Source of the DNA: an uncultured Prevotella sp.
GTDB lineage: Bacteria; Bacteroidota; Bacteroidia; Bacteroidales; Bacteroidaceae
Direction of reading: 5' to 3'
DNA: 33,993 nt
Assembly: GCA_937906495.1 (NCBI GenBank)
Contig: CALCVT010000053.1
Coordinates: forward strand, 1-33,993
Both the position numbers and the translations under genes were made by a program. Shown here in pieces: positions 23,680 through 31,600 of the stretch (positions are counted from its first letter, which is position 1; every line of letters begins with the position of its first letter). A model generated the notes under the pieces. The model was given only the letters and a program-made list of their open reading frames with translations, ran no database searches and was not told where the DNA came from.

Positions 23680-25278
23680 TTAAATGTTGCCTAATTGGCG
23701 CAGGTAGTTGATAAAGGCATCGGTGGTACCGGGCATGCCGGGTACTTCAATTTCGGCCTCGGCCGGAAAGAGTCTGGGGTCGTATCCATCGCCGCCGGTG
23801 GTCATAAATTCGTCGGCAACTACGTAATATTTCTTTTTGGGTTGCAGTACATGGTTTCGTCCTTTTGGACTGGTATAGATTACTGCAGTGACCTGTGTAT
23901 TTCCGTTTTGAACAATTTTGATGTTGCCCGTCTGCAGCCAGCCAAAGCGTTTGTTGTGCAATCCGTAGTCAACCAACTGCATAATTTGTTTGCCGGTTAA
24001 TTGATAGACTTTCAGGCGGTTGCTGAAAGGAAGTGATTCGCCTACGTCGAGCACGGTGACCGGCCCTTTGGGCAGGCCTGCCCTGATACTGCCCAGATGG
24101 GTGCAGCCCACAATAGCCACACTGTCGTTCAGTCTGGCTGCTTTGCGGTAGGCCTCGGCATAGGCTTTACTTACGAGTGTGCCTATCTTGGTCTGACAAT
24201 ATTTGTAGTTGCGGTCGTGTGGCAGTTCTTGTTTGGATTGTGCCAGCACCTCGCCAAGCGGAGTGCCTCCTGCTGTGCGCGTGTTTTGCAGCAGCGAGTC
24301 AATTTGTTCTTGCAGGCGTGCTGGGCCGGCCTCAAGGTGTGCCTTGGGGGTTACGTGGATGGTTTGCACATCAACATCCGTAACAATCATGCGTGTAGTG
24401 TCGAGGGTGCAAAGTAGCATGCCAATGTATTCGCCATGCCATTTACCCTGTACTACGGGGTATTGTGCATCGTTAATGCGGCCTGCTACTAACTGGTGGC
24501 TGTGCGACGATAGAATACCATCCCACAGGGGGTGATCAATGCGTGCCAGGTTAGCCGAGTCTTTGTCGTCCCAGGTGGGCAGTCCCTGCTGGTTAAGGCG
24601 TGTGCCGTTGTGGGTGAGCAGCAATTTAATGGCTGCATCGTTAAGGAGCGATGCTTCGGGCAGTTGCATAACAGAGTCGAGCACGGCTGGGTAGTTTCCG
24701 TCAAAACTCAGTCCCGATAGTTTACGTGCACTGGCTTGAATGGGGGTGGATGAGGCAATGAGTCCGGCAAAGGCTACGCGGATGGTTTTGCCTCCGGGCA
24801 GTGTGAGTGGTACAGAGGCTACAGGTTGAGCAAACTCGGGTATACGGCCGGTTGCAGTTTCGCGCACATTGGCGCATACGTAGGTTAGGTCCCAACCTGC
24901 AGGACGCAGGGGCGAGTGTTCCCACTTGGCAGCCAATTGGCGTTGGCCATCGTCGAATTCATGGTTGCCCAATGCCGAGATGCGAATGCCCAGTGCGTCA
25001 AAGAATACGGGCAGGAGCGCACCGCGGGTGGCACTGTAAAAATAGCTGCCGCCAAAGTTGTCACCGGCAGCTACAGTTACGTGGTTCGGGTAGCAGTGTT
25101 TCAGCGAGTCGATGGTTTGCCAGATTGCGGGAGCTCCGGGGATGTTTTTGGCGTCGTTTCGCACAAAACCTCCGTGAAAGTCGTTGATGGAGAAAATTGC
25201 CACCTTGACTTGGGCCGAAGCAGGAAGGAGTGGCATTACTGCCGTAATGAGGCAGGCTAAGAGTAACTTACGTATCAT
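23680..25278 (-). CDS. Exported 5'-nucleotidase/UshA-family phosphoesterase
   Basis: This 532-residue protein carries a signal peptide (MIRKLLLACLITAVMPLLPASAQ). The N-terminal metallophosphatase domain has NDFHG (32-36), GDNFGGS (72-78), GNHEFDDG (104-111), LLTHNG and SHSHQL, the full UshA metal-site set. The C-terminal domain (about 345-520) has the nucleotidase substrate-binding fold, with VGCTHLGSIRAGLPKG, LPFSNRLKVYQLTGKQI and FMTTGGDGYD. It should dephosphorylate nucleotides or UDP-sugars in the periplasm or at the surface. Exact substrate is uncertain, since the family also includes cyclic-phosphodiester and sulfur-compound hydrolases. It precedes aguA by 51 bases with no terminator between, so it probably heads a three-gene operon. 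No consensus promoter is clear upstream. Confidence 0.88.
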   Translation of the reverse strand: MIRKLLLACLITAVMPLLPASAQVKVAIFSINDFHGGFVRNDAKNIPGAPAIWQTIDSLKHCYPNHVTVAAGDNFGGSYFYSATRGALLPVFFDALGIRISALGNHEFDDGQRQLAAKWEHSPLRPAGWDLTYVCANVRETATGRIPEFAQPVASVPLTLPGGKTIRVAFAGLIASSTPIQASARKLSGLSFDGNYPAVLDSVMQLPEASLLNDAAIKLLLTHNGTRLNQQGLPTWDDKDSANLARIDHPLWDGILSSHSHQLVAGRINDAQYPVVQGKWHGEYIGMLLCTLDTTRMIVTDVDVQTIHVTPKAHLEAGPARLQEQIDSLLQNTRTAGGTPLGEVLAQSKQELPHDRNYKYCQTKIGTLVSKAYAEAYRKAARLNDSVAIVGCTHLGSIRAGLPKGPVTVLDVGESLPFSNRLKVYQLTGKQIMQLVDYGLHNKRFGWLQTGNIKIVQNGNTQVTAVIYTSPKGRNHVLQPKKKYYVVADEFMTTGGDGYDPRLFPAEAEIEVPGMPGTTDAFINYLRQLGNI

Positions 25279-25444
25279 ATAGTATATAAGAATAGGCTGT
25301 ACCGAATATGCTGCGAGGCCTGGTTGTGCCTGGTGAATTGGGACAAAGGGTTGGGTATCAAACTGTTGGGCAATGGGCGGAAACTGCTTGCCGGAGGGCT
25401 TGTTACCGGGTGCAGCAAGGTAGTTGTGTTGGAGAGGGGGGAAG

Positions 25445-25483
25445 ACATACCCAACCGGTTGCCTTAGAGCCGGTTGGGTATGT
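25445..25483 (-). terminator. Stem-loop after fkp
   Basis: ACATACCCAACCGG (25445-25458) pairs perfectly with CCGGTTGGGTATGT (25470-25483). It lies 15 bases after the fkp stop. On the - strand it is followed by a pyrimidine run, CTTCCCCCCTCTCC, not a U run. The remaining bases 25279-25444 hold no gene or clear promoter. Confidence 0.7.
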
Positions 25484-25497
25484 ATAAGTAGGCAGCG

Positions 25498-28383
25498 CTA
25501 TGAGCGGCTGATTTGCAGTCCTGTCTTTGATACCGTCATCTCGACAAAGCGTGAATTGTCGGTGAGCGGATTTTCGGTCAGTGTGCGGCGAATGCGTCGT
25601 GCAGCTTCGGCATCCTTGGCAATCATGTACATAAATCCACCGCCGCCGGCACCGGGTAGTTTGTAGCCGTAGCAAAGGTCGTCAACACGTTGGCATAAGG
25701 CTTCGACAAGGGGCGGGTTGGTGCCGGGGTCGAGTGCCTTGTTCTGTTCCCAGGTAGCGCGTACCATTTTGGCAAAGCCCTCCAGATCGTTTTGCTGCAT
25801 GTGTTCGAACACACTGAGTGCATGTTGTTTCATACTGTCGAGCAGGTTGATGTGGCGGGTGTTGTTAAGGAACATACCTCGAACAATTTCGGCCAGAATA
25901 TTTTTGGCTGTACGTGTCAGTCCGGTATAGTAGAGCAGGTGGCAGGGTCTGAAGTCGGGGTCGGTAAAGAGTGTATCGGGTGCCCAGCGTGCCACTGCAT
26001 TTTGGTCGAAGCCGGCCGAAGTTTGCAGCAGTTTGACTCCGGGTAATACACCGCCATATTGGTCTTGCCAGCCGCCGCCTGTTGTGAGTAGCTGTTCGAG
26101 CACCAAGGTGCGGTTGCACACCTCGTTGCGGTCCCATCCCAGTCCGCAAAAGTCGTTGAGTGCACCGAGCACAGTGGCTGCCAGTACACTGCTTGTACCC
26201 AAGCCTGAGCCGGCTGGAATAGCGGCAAGCAGGGTAATCTCGATACCGCAACCAAAGGCTTCGAGTTGTTTGCGCAGAGTGGGGAAACTCTCTACACCGA
26301 AGCCGGGCAGAAAGCCGGCAAGGGTAAGGGCTGCTTTCGGAATGGAGAAGGGCGAACCTACCTTGTTGTATTGTTGCAGTTCCTCGTAGGTTTCGATGCG
26401 TTCCATGGCTCCAAGGTCAATGGAGCGGCAAATAACAACGGGTTCTTTGCAAGGCTTGACATATACTTGCAGCGGCGGCTGTCCGTTAAGCTCAATGGCC
26501 ATGTTAACAACGTTGCCGCCTGTGGTCAGGCTGTAGGGGGGTGTATCGGTCCATCCGCCGGCCATATCGATGCGTACACTGCTGCGCCCCCAAACAATTT
26601 GGTCGCTAAAGGTTGTCATGCGGGGTGCACTCTTATGGCGCAGCACGTTTTCGGTCAGTCCCTCGCGCAAAAGGGCAAAAGCTTTGTCGGCTTGCGCTGC
26701 AGCAACTTCGGGCTGGCAGGCTTTCAACACTTCAGATCGGAACATGGCATCGTGAATGCGGGTCATCAGGGGTGTACCCGAGGGGAGTTCGGCCGGAAGA
26801 TGCCATTGATTACAGGCATATTTTTCAGCCAGGTCCTTTAGGTTGGTCTGGTAAAATACGCTCCGTTCCCAGTTCTTGGCTAACAGCGGCATGGAGTGGC
26901 TTTGCAACTCGCGGCGCTGTGCAAAGAGTCGGGGCAGGTTGGCATGAATCGAAAGTTCATCGGCCGAGTAGCGGGATAAGTTGCGCCATACCTCAGTGAG
27001 TTTGGCATCGGGTGTGGGGTCGATAAACCAGTGTAGCAGTTGCTCGAGCTGTTCAAGGTTGTCGGTATAGGGAAAGAGGCTTGCAGCCTGCAAGTCGTCG
27101 GTGCGTCCCAATTCTTCGGGGGCAATGCCGCGAGCGGCCAGCCATTCCGTAATGGGAGCTCCAAGGTATTGGGTGGCATTGAGGGTAATGTCGCCTCTAA
27201 AAGCATCGTCAAAGCCATAGGGGCGCAAGGCATAGGCTGTTTCGCCAATGGGAACCATGTCTACACAAATGCCCTCGTGCAGCGTTACCTGCCACTGGTT
27301 GTTGGGAATGCCCGTAACGATGTGGTGGTTGGTGTAGTGCCATCCTTTGGTAAGGTAAGCATTTTCGACCCACACATCAACGGTGTCCTGCGTAGGACGG
27401 TTCTCCATGATGCAGTTTTGCGTAAATACAGAGGTTTGGGGTTTTACGCCCTTTTGCAGAATGTAGCGTTGGTCTTTTACCAAATTCTGAATGGCCACCG
27501 ACGAGGCAATCATGTCATTGCCAGTGCCATAGTGGTAAAATTCGCCGCCGGGCAAAGGCAGAATAACTACCTTGAGGTCGCTAAGCAGCCAGTCGGGGCG
27601 GGTAGGGTGGTTACCCAGGGCACAGCCAAAGTCGCTGTACAGGTCGTACGAGGTGGGCAGAGCCAGGCTATTGCCTGCCGGAGTGGTGTCGCAGTCTGCT
27701 TTGTCTTGTGGAGCGGTTTTGGTCATGAGTCGCATCACTGCCTTGTCCGACAGGAGCCACACACCAATGTCCATTAACATTAAGTGGGTAGGCATGAGCT
27801 TGGCTTGCTCCTCGGTCGAGGGCTTTTGCAGCATGAAGTCCAGCTCGGTGGGATTTTCGCGGTTCATCATGAACACACCGTGATGCGAGGCTTGCTGAGG
27901 ATCGGCCCATAAACCATAGCACACCACATCGGCCTCAGGAATATCCTGCAAGGGGTCGGTGGCACGCAAGTAAACGTCGCCACTGGCAATGAGGGTGCGC
28001 AGTTGTGCGGGTGCCTTGTGCAGAATGTCTTTGTAAAGCGGTAATTGCAGGTCGAGCAGCGATTGGTCTATACGCTGGCCTCTTGCCCAGCGAAATACGG
28101 GAATTGGTGTAAGAATTTTTCCACTGGGTGCATAAGCCGGTAAACGGCGGCTTTGTCCGCCTGCATGGAGCAGGATGCGTTTTTCTTGAGCCAACCAGTC
28201 TTCGAAAGGTTGTCCGTCCGACTCATCGGCATGAGCCGATGCCAGCAGCCAGGCTGTGCCTCCGCCAGAGCCTAATTTTTTTCCGGCAGGGTCGGAGGTG
28301 CAATAAAATGAGTCGCGGCTATGGCCGGTAATCTCGTGGAAAGCCCCTACGACATTTGGGGGCAGAGAGAGTAGTTTCTTCAT
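25498..28383 (-). CDS. fkp: Bifunctional fucokinase / L-fucose-1-phosphate guanylyltransferase
   Basis: This 961-residue fusion turns free L-fucose into fucose-1-phosphate and then GDP-L-fucose, the donor for fucosylated capsule and glycoproteins in Bacteroidales. The N-terminal pyrophosphorylase half (about 1-430) has GSGGGTAWLL (38-47) and HAGGQSRRLPAYAPSGK (73-89), the nucleotide-binding loop. A linker with beta-helix-like character follows. The C-terminal GHMP kinase (about 595-961) has RIDMAGGWTDTPPYS, the ATP motif PAGSGLGTSS (about 720-730) and KLPGAGGGGFMYMI near the end. The length is close to the 949 residues of Bacteroides fragilis Fkp. It is flanked by a stem-loop downstream and its own -7 box upstream, so it is probably monocistronic. 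Using it requires exogenous fucose, which suggests a gut or other glycan-rich habitat. Confidence 0.95.
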   Translation of the reverse strand: MKKLLSLPPNVVGAFHEITGHSRDSFYCTSDPAGKKLGSGGGTAWLLASAHADESDGQPFEDWLAQEKRILLHAGGQSRRLPAYAPSGKILTPIPVFRWARGQRIDQSLLDLQLPLYKDILHKAPAQLRTLIASGDVYLRATDPLQDIPEADVVCYGLWADPQQASHHGVFMMNRENPTELDFMLQKPSTEEQAKLMPTHLMLMDIGVWLLSDKAVMRLMTKTAPQDKADCDTTPAGNSLALPTSYDLYSDFGCALGNHPTRPDWLLSDLKVVILPLPGGEFYHYGTGNDMIASSVAIQNLVKDQRYILQKGVKPQTSVFTQNCIMENRPTQDTVDVWVENAYLTKGWHYTNHHIVTGIPNNQWQVTLHEGICVDMVPIGETAYALRPYGFDDAFRGDITLNATQYLGAPITEWLAARGIAPEELGRTDDLQAASLFPYTDNLEQLEQLLHWFIDPTPDAKLTEVWRNLSRYSADELSIHANLPRLFAQRRELQSHSMPLLAKNWERSVFYQTNLKDLAEKYACNQWHLPAELPSGTPLMTRIHDAMFRSEVLKACQPEVAAAQADKAFALLREGLTENVLRHKSAPRMTTFSDQIVWGRSSVRIDMAGGWTDTPPYSLTTGGNVVNMAIELNGQPPLQVYVKPCKEPVVICRSIDLGAMERIETYEELQQYNKVGSPFSIPKAALTLAGFLPGFGVESFPTLRKQLEAFGCGIEITLLAAIPAGSGLGTSSVLAATVLGALNDFCGLGWDRNEVCNRTLVLEQLLTTGGGWQDQYGGVLPGVKLLQTSAGFDQNAVARWAPDTLFTDPDFRPCHLLYYTGLTRTAKNILAEIVRGMFLNNTRHINLLDSMKQHALSVFEHMQQNDLEGFAKMVRATWEQNKALDPGTNPPLVEALCQRVDDLCYGYKLPGAGGGGFMYMIAKDAEAARRIRRTLTENPLTDNSRFVEMTVSKTGLQISRS

Positions 28384-28435
28384 TGTCAGGCTGATAGGGA
28401 ATGGTTTTGCGGACAGCGGTAATTTGAACTGATTG

Positions 28436-28443
28436 CAAAGTTA
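28436..28443 (-). promoter_or_regulatory. -7 box for fkp
   Basis: TAACTTTG on the - strand fits TAnnTTTG and lies 52 bases before the ATG; no good -33 box is seen 20 bases further up. Confidence 0.55.
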
Positions 28444-28762
28444 AACATAAATTCCTCGTCGGGCACTGCCCTATGAACGAAAATGATGTGAAAAGCTACT
28501 TTTCAATCAGTTGTGCTGCTATTGGCAGGCTTGCTGCATATTGGCTCCGATAAGGGCTTGCCGGGCTTGTGCATCTTGCTTGGCTGTAGTAGTGCTTGTC
28601 ATAGCCTAGGGGTGAGCAGAGGCATTGCTGTGCATATTGGTCAACTGTTCTTTAACTCTTGAATGGGTTGAAGAGTAGATTGTATCGTAGTTCGAACCTG
28701 TGGCTCAAGTGCCGCTTAAAGTCGGAGAATCTAGTTGAACGGCCCTTCTTGCTAAGATGGAA
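28444..28762. other. Divergent intergenic region without a supported gene
   Basis: This stretch separates the divergent fkp and MalY-type genes. I see only short frames, for example a 27-codon A/Q-rich one on the - strand (28602-28519), with no sign that they are used. A GTTCGAAC palindrome near 28692 resembles a tRNA T-loop, but the flanking arms do not pair. Confidence 0.4.
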
Positions 28763-28794
28763 TTTGGACTTTACTAAAAAAAATAGTAGTATTG
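28763..28794 (+). promoter_or_regulatory. Promoter for the MalY/PatB gene
   Basis: TTTG (28763-28766), exactly 20 bases, then TAGTATTG (28787-28794), one base off TAnnTTTG. The start would be near 28800, leaving a leader of about 17 bases before the ATG at 28817. Confidence 0.6.
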
Positions 28795-28816
28795 CACTCC
28801 CAAACACTCGAGATGT

Positions 28817-29992
28817 ATGAAGTATAATTTTGACGAAGTAATTTGCAGGCGTGGCACCGGAAGTCTTAAATGGGATGAGCCAGGCTCAGAGGAAGTGCTG
28901 CCCATGTGGGTGGCTGACATGGATTTTCGAGTTCCTCCGATTATTCAGAAGGCGTTAGCCAAACGGGTGGAGCATGGTATTTTTGGTTATGCCAAGGTGC
29001 CTGCCGCCTATGCTCAAACTGTGGCGCGTTGGTTTGCCGAACGACACGCGTGGCAGGTGTATCCTGAATGGGTGTTACCTACCATCGGTGTGGTTCCGGC
29101 AGTAACGGCTGCTATAAAGGCGCTTGCTGCACCGGGCGACAGGGTGCTGGTGCTGACTCCGGTGTATCAATGCTTTTTTGCTTCAATCCATCATGCCGGA
29201 TGCGAGGTTGCAACCGCTACCTTGCAGCAAACGGAGACAGGAAGTTATGCTATCGATTTCGAACAACTCGAACAACAATTGTCCGATCCTCGTGTACGCG
29301 TTTTGCTGTTATGCAATCCTCACAATCCGGTAGGAAGGGTGTGGACACGTAGTGAACTTGAAAGAATTGGCATTCTTTGTCTGCGTCACGGAGTGTATGT
29401 ACTATCCGACGAAATACATTGCGAACATACCTACCAAGGCCATCGTTATACTCCATTTGCAGCTGTCGATGAGCGTTTTTTACCCATCAGCGTAACTTGT
29501 GTATCGCCAAGTAAAGCGTTTAATTTGGCCGGACTGCAGATTGCCAATATCGTGGTAGCCAATGAGGCGCTTCGCACACAAATAGCTCAAACCTTAGCGC
29601 TAAACGAAGTGAATCATGTGGGGCCATTGGGTATAGAGGCTTTAATGGCTGCTTATTCGTCCGAAGGGGCCGGGTGGCTCGATGAATTGTGCTGGTATTT
29701 GTGGAAAAATTATGTTTTTCTGCAGAGTTATTTGGCCGAAAATCTGCCGCAATGTCCTGTTACACCGCTCGAAGGTACTTATCTGCCGTGGATTGACTGC
29801 CGTGCAACGGGCAAGACTTCTGATGTGCTTGCCAACCTGCTCTTGAGCAACGGAAAACTCATGGTCAATTCGGGCGGCATGTATGGAGAGGGTGGCGAAG
29901 GCTTCCTGCGCTTAAACATTGCCTGCCCGCAGAGCTTGCTCGCAGCGGGACTCGAACGTTTGGTGCGTATATTAGCTCCTTATTGTAGTTGA
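28817..29992 (+). CDS. MalY/PatB-family PLP-dependent C-S lyase
   Basis: This 391-residue fold-type I aminotransferase-like enzyme belongs to the MalY/PatB group, which cleaves C-S bonds of cystathionine or cysteine conjugates to pyruvate, ammonia and a thiol. FDEVICRRGTGSLKWD and LPMWVADMDFRVPP at the N-terminus are the group's signature. CNPHNPVGRVW and LSDEIHCEHTY carry cofactor-binding Asn and Asp, and Lys233 in SPSKAFNLAGLQ should hold PLP. RLNIACP near the C-terminus holds the carboxylate-binding Arg. It has no signal peptide, so it is cytoplasmic. It is divergent from fkp and followed by the repeat element that carries the next gene's promoter, so it is probably monocistronic. Whether it serves methionine synthesis or cysteine degradation cannot be told. 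Confidence 0.9.
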   Translation: MKYNFDEVICRRGTGSLKWDEPGSEEVLPMWVADMDFRVPPIIQKALAKRVEHGIFGYAKVPAAYAQTVARWFAERHAWQVYPEWVLPTIGVVPAVTAAIKALAAPGDRVLVLTPVYQCFFASIHHAGCEVATATLQQTETGSYAIDFEQLEQQLSDPRVRVLLLCNPHNPVGRVWTRSELERIGILCLRHGVYVLSDEIHCEHTYQGHRYTPFAAVDERFLPISVTCVSPSKAFNLAGLQIANIVVANEALRTQIAQTLALNEVNHVGPLGIEALMAAYSSEGAGWLDELCWYLWKNYVFLQSYLAENLPQCPVTPLEGTYLPWIDCRATGKTSDVLANLLLSNGKLMVNSGGMYGEGGEGFLRLNIACPQSLLAAGLERLVRILAPYCS

Positions 29993-30011
29993 CCTGAATG
30001 TTGTATTGAAC

Positions 30012-30134
30012 TTCGGTCTTGCCACTTCGCTCACCTTTCACTACCTTTAGATAAGGTAGGCTGCGGTTCGGAAGTGGTAATCCTTGAAAGCAAGCTTTCG
30101 GTCTTGCCACTTCGCTCACCTTTCACTACCTTTG
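30012..30134. repeat. Tandem promoter-bearing repeat, element B
   Basis: A 37-base unit at 30012-30048 is repeated exactly at 30097-30133 (period 85). The layout is the same as element A at 1-142: copy 1 ends in TACCTTTA (30042-30049), copy 2 in TACCTTTG (30127-30134). Between them, CTACCTT (30041-30047) can pair with AAGGTAG (30053-30059) around TAGAT. Copy 2 is preceded by GAAAGC-AA-GCTTTC (30086-30099), which copy 1 lacks. Relative to element A the stem bases differ on both sides so that pairing is kept. The spacer AGATAAGGTAGGCTGCGG also resembles the spacer of A. Confidence 0.85.
30104..30134 (+). promoter_or_regulatory. Promoter for the HD-domain gene
   Basis: TTG (30104-30106), exactly 20 bases, then TACCTTTG (30127-30134). 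The ATG of the next gene is only five bases after the box, so the predicted transcription start coincides with the start codon. Confidence 0.75.
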
Positions 30135-30138
30135 CAGC

Positions 30139-30771
30139 ATGGAATTAGATTTAGAACAATATAAAGAGGAATTTATCGCGTTGTTGCGCGAATGCAACCG
30201 CGATGGTATGGATGGCGTAATCGAGGATCTTGAAGAACAGGGTTTCTTTGAGGCACCTGCTTCGGCCGGACATCACTTAAATGTTAAGGGTGGACTGGTG
30301 CTCCATTCGCTCAATACGTGTAAGGCTGCCCTGGCTGTGTGGGAAGGTATGCAGAAGGTTGAACCTACACTCAAGCGTGAGGTGCCGCGCGAAAGTGTAA
30401 TTATTGCCAGTTTGCTGCACGATGTATGTAAAAACGATATTTACAAACCTACGCTCAAGCGCCGTAAAAACAATTTCGGAGTATTTGAGGATGTACCTGG
30501 TTACAATGTGAGCTATCGTAATTTTCCGATGGGGCATGGCGAAAAGTCGCTCGTATTGTTGCTGTGTAGCGGACTTGAACTGACGGATGCCGAAATGCTG
30601 GCTATACGTTGGCATATGGGCCCTTGGGGAGTAAATATGAACTCTTACGAGGATCAGCGCAACTACGATGCCGCTCACACCATTTATCCCCTTGTGATGA
30701 TTGTTCATACGGCCGACTGCTTGGCGGCCAGCATTATGGAACGTACAGACGAAGATTTGGAAAAGCTTTAA
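30139..30771 (+). CDS. HD-domain phosphohydrolase-like protein
   Basis: This 210-residue cytoplasmic protein has an HD metal-dependent domain. His56 in GGLVLHSLNT, the His94-Asp95 pair in SLLHDVCK, GHGEKS, AIRWHMG and the late Asp in HTADCLAA are the expected ligands in order. Such proteins are usually nucleotide phosphohydrolases or RNA-related 3' exonuclease modules; the substrate is unknown. Residues 1-44 (EEFIALLRECNRDGMDGVI region, then EAPAS) match the usual N-terminus of this group, so the ATG at 30139 is preferred over the internal Met24, even though it lies only five bases after the promoter -7 box. The mRNA would then be leaderless. A stem-loop follows 21 bases after the stop, so it is probably monocistronic. 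Confidence 0.82.
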   Translation: MELDLEQYKEEFIALLRECNRDGMDGVIEDLEEQGFFEAPASAGHHLNVKGGLVLHSLNTCKAALAVWEGMQKVEPTLKREVPRESVIIASLLHDVCKNDIYKPTLKRRKNNFGVFEDVPGYNVSYRNFPMGHGEKSLVLLLCSGLELTDAEMLAIRWHMGPWGVNMNSYEDQRNYDAAHTIYPLVMIVHTADCLAASIMERTDEDLEKL

Positions 30772-30792
30772 GCCTTTTTGCTTGTAATATAA

Positions 30793-30836
30793 ATCGCTGC
30801 GCTCAACTTCTCAAAAAGAGATTTGAGCGCAGCGAT
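30793..30836 (+). terminator. Stem-loop after the HD-domain gene
   Basis: ATCGCTGCGCTCAA (30793-30806) pairs perfectly with TTGAGCGCAGCGAT (30823-30836), and the stem continues inwards with TCTC/GAGA. No U run follows on the + strand. It is probably a terminator of low efficiency or a 3'-end protecting hairpin. Confidence 0.6.
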
Positions 30837-30949
30837 GATGGTATGGATACCCTCTCTCCTCCTATTTGTTTATGGCTGACAGAACTGTTGCAGTGCAGGT
30901 AAATGAGATGAGCCGAATAATCAGTCAATAAATATCTTTTGATGGGTTT

Positions 30950-30981
30950 TTTGAGTATACCATAAGGAATGTGTACTTTTG
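30950..30981 (+). promoter_or_regulatory. Consensus promoter without an adjacent gene
   Basis: TTTG (30950-30953), exactly 20 bases, then TACTTTTG (30974-30981) matches the Bacteroidetes consensus fully. A transcript would start near 30987 and first run through degenerate sequence, then the pseudogene and the GH97 gene. Confidence 0.55.
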
Positions 30982-31118
30982 TCTGCATAGCAATTTGCCT
31001 CGTAAGGCTTTTACGGCTTGTCGTAATTTTGCCCAATGCTGTTTTAACCTTGGCATCATCAATTATGCTCCATGATGCAGTACATTCAGTGGCATTGCTG
31101 CTCAGCATTAGTTCGTAG

Positions 31119-31147
31119 TTGCTGCTTAACGGTGAGCCGTACTTTTG
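31119..31147 (+). promoter_or_regulatory. Possible second promoter upstream of the pseudogene/GH97 pair
   Basis: TTG (31119-31121), 18 bases, then TACTTTTG (31140-31147). The spacing is shorter than the usual 20, so this is weaker than the site at 30950. Confidence 0.35.
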
Positions 31148-31181
31148 CATATAGATGTTGCGCTAATAGTAGTCGGGACAT

Positions 31182-31581
31182 ATGCTGATGGCTGTGAATA
31201 CGCATTTTGACCATGTGGGCACCGAGGCACACCGCTGCAGGGCTTTGCTTATAATCAATCGCACCCGGCAAATAGCTAACGGGTTACCTGCGGTTTTGGC
31301 GGGCGACTTCAGCGTCGACGAACATTCCGAGGCTTATCAAACCATTACGGCCCATCCATTCGTTTTGCTCGATGCGCAGAAAGTTGCTCAAACTGTCAAA
31401 GGCGTAAAGAATACTTTTCCATGATTTTAGACGTATACCAGAGTTGGATCGGCAAAAGATTGATTTTATTTTTGTTTCGGAGGGAATAATCGTTGTGCGC
31501 TCGTTTATTCTGCCATGTTCACCGGATGGGCAACCTCAAATTGCCAACCATTAGCTGCAGCTTGCAGACCTTATATTGTAA
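31182..31581 (+). pseudogene. Endonuclease/exonuclease/phosphatase-family hydrolase, truncated and frameshifted
   Basis: The frame from 31182 encodes the C-terminal half of an EEP-family (exonuclease III/sphingomyelinase-like) hydrolase: MAVNTHFDHVGTEA carries the catalytic Asn-His-Asp pattern and VLAGDFSVDEHSEAY the GDFN-type motif (here GDFS). At 31419-31420 one extra C shifts the frame: NTF is followed by a stop, but the +1 frame continues exactly as expected with HDFRRIPELDRQKIDFIFV. That frame meets an in-frame TAG at 31552, after which LQLADLIL leads to TAA at 31579. The N-terminal half of the domain is missing upstream. With a 5' truncation, a frameshift and a stop it cannot make an active enzyme. 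It ends 19 bases before the GH97 gene and was probably its operon partner. Confidence 0.85.
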
Positions 31582-31600
31582 ATTTTAAATTTCTGATATC

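Larger units (their letters stand above)
30837..31181. other. Degenerate intergenic stretch, possible gene remnant
   Basis: No intact gene is supported. On the - strand a frame from 31150 encodes about 60 residues with plausible protein composition (for example VKTALGKITTSRKSLTRQIA) before it becomes unlike protein, which could be a decayed gene end. I do not recognise the family. Two + strand promoter-like sites lie here (30950-30981 and 31119-31147). The pseudogene that follows suggests this stretch is left over from gene loss. Confidence 0.35.

Noticed and set aside
26266..26841. 191-codon open frame on the + strand opposite fkp
   Set aside because: Antisense shadow of the fkp kinase domain with no protein-like motif.
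27040..27777. 245-codon open frame on the + strand opposite fkp
   Set aside because: It is antisense to the well-supported fkp reading frame, shows no recognisable motif, and such long antisense frames are common in this strand's codon usage.
28680..28710. Possible tRNA T-arm around GTTCGAAC
   Set aside because: The flanking bases do not form a 5-base T-stem on either strand and no acceptor or anticodon arm is present.
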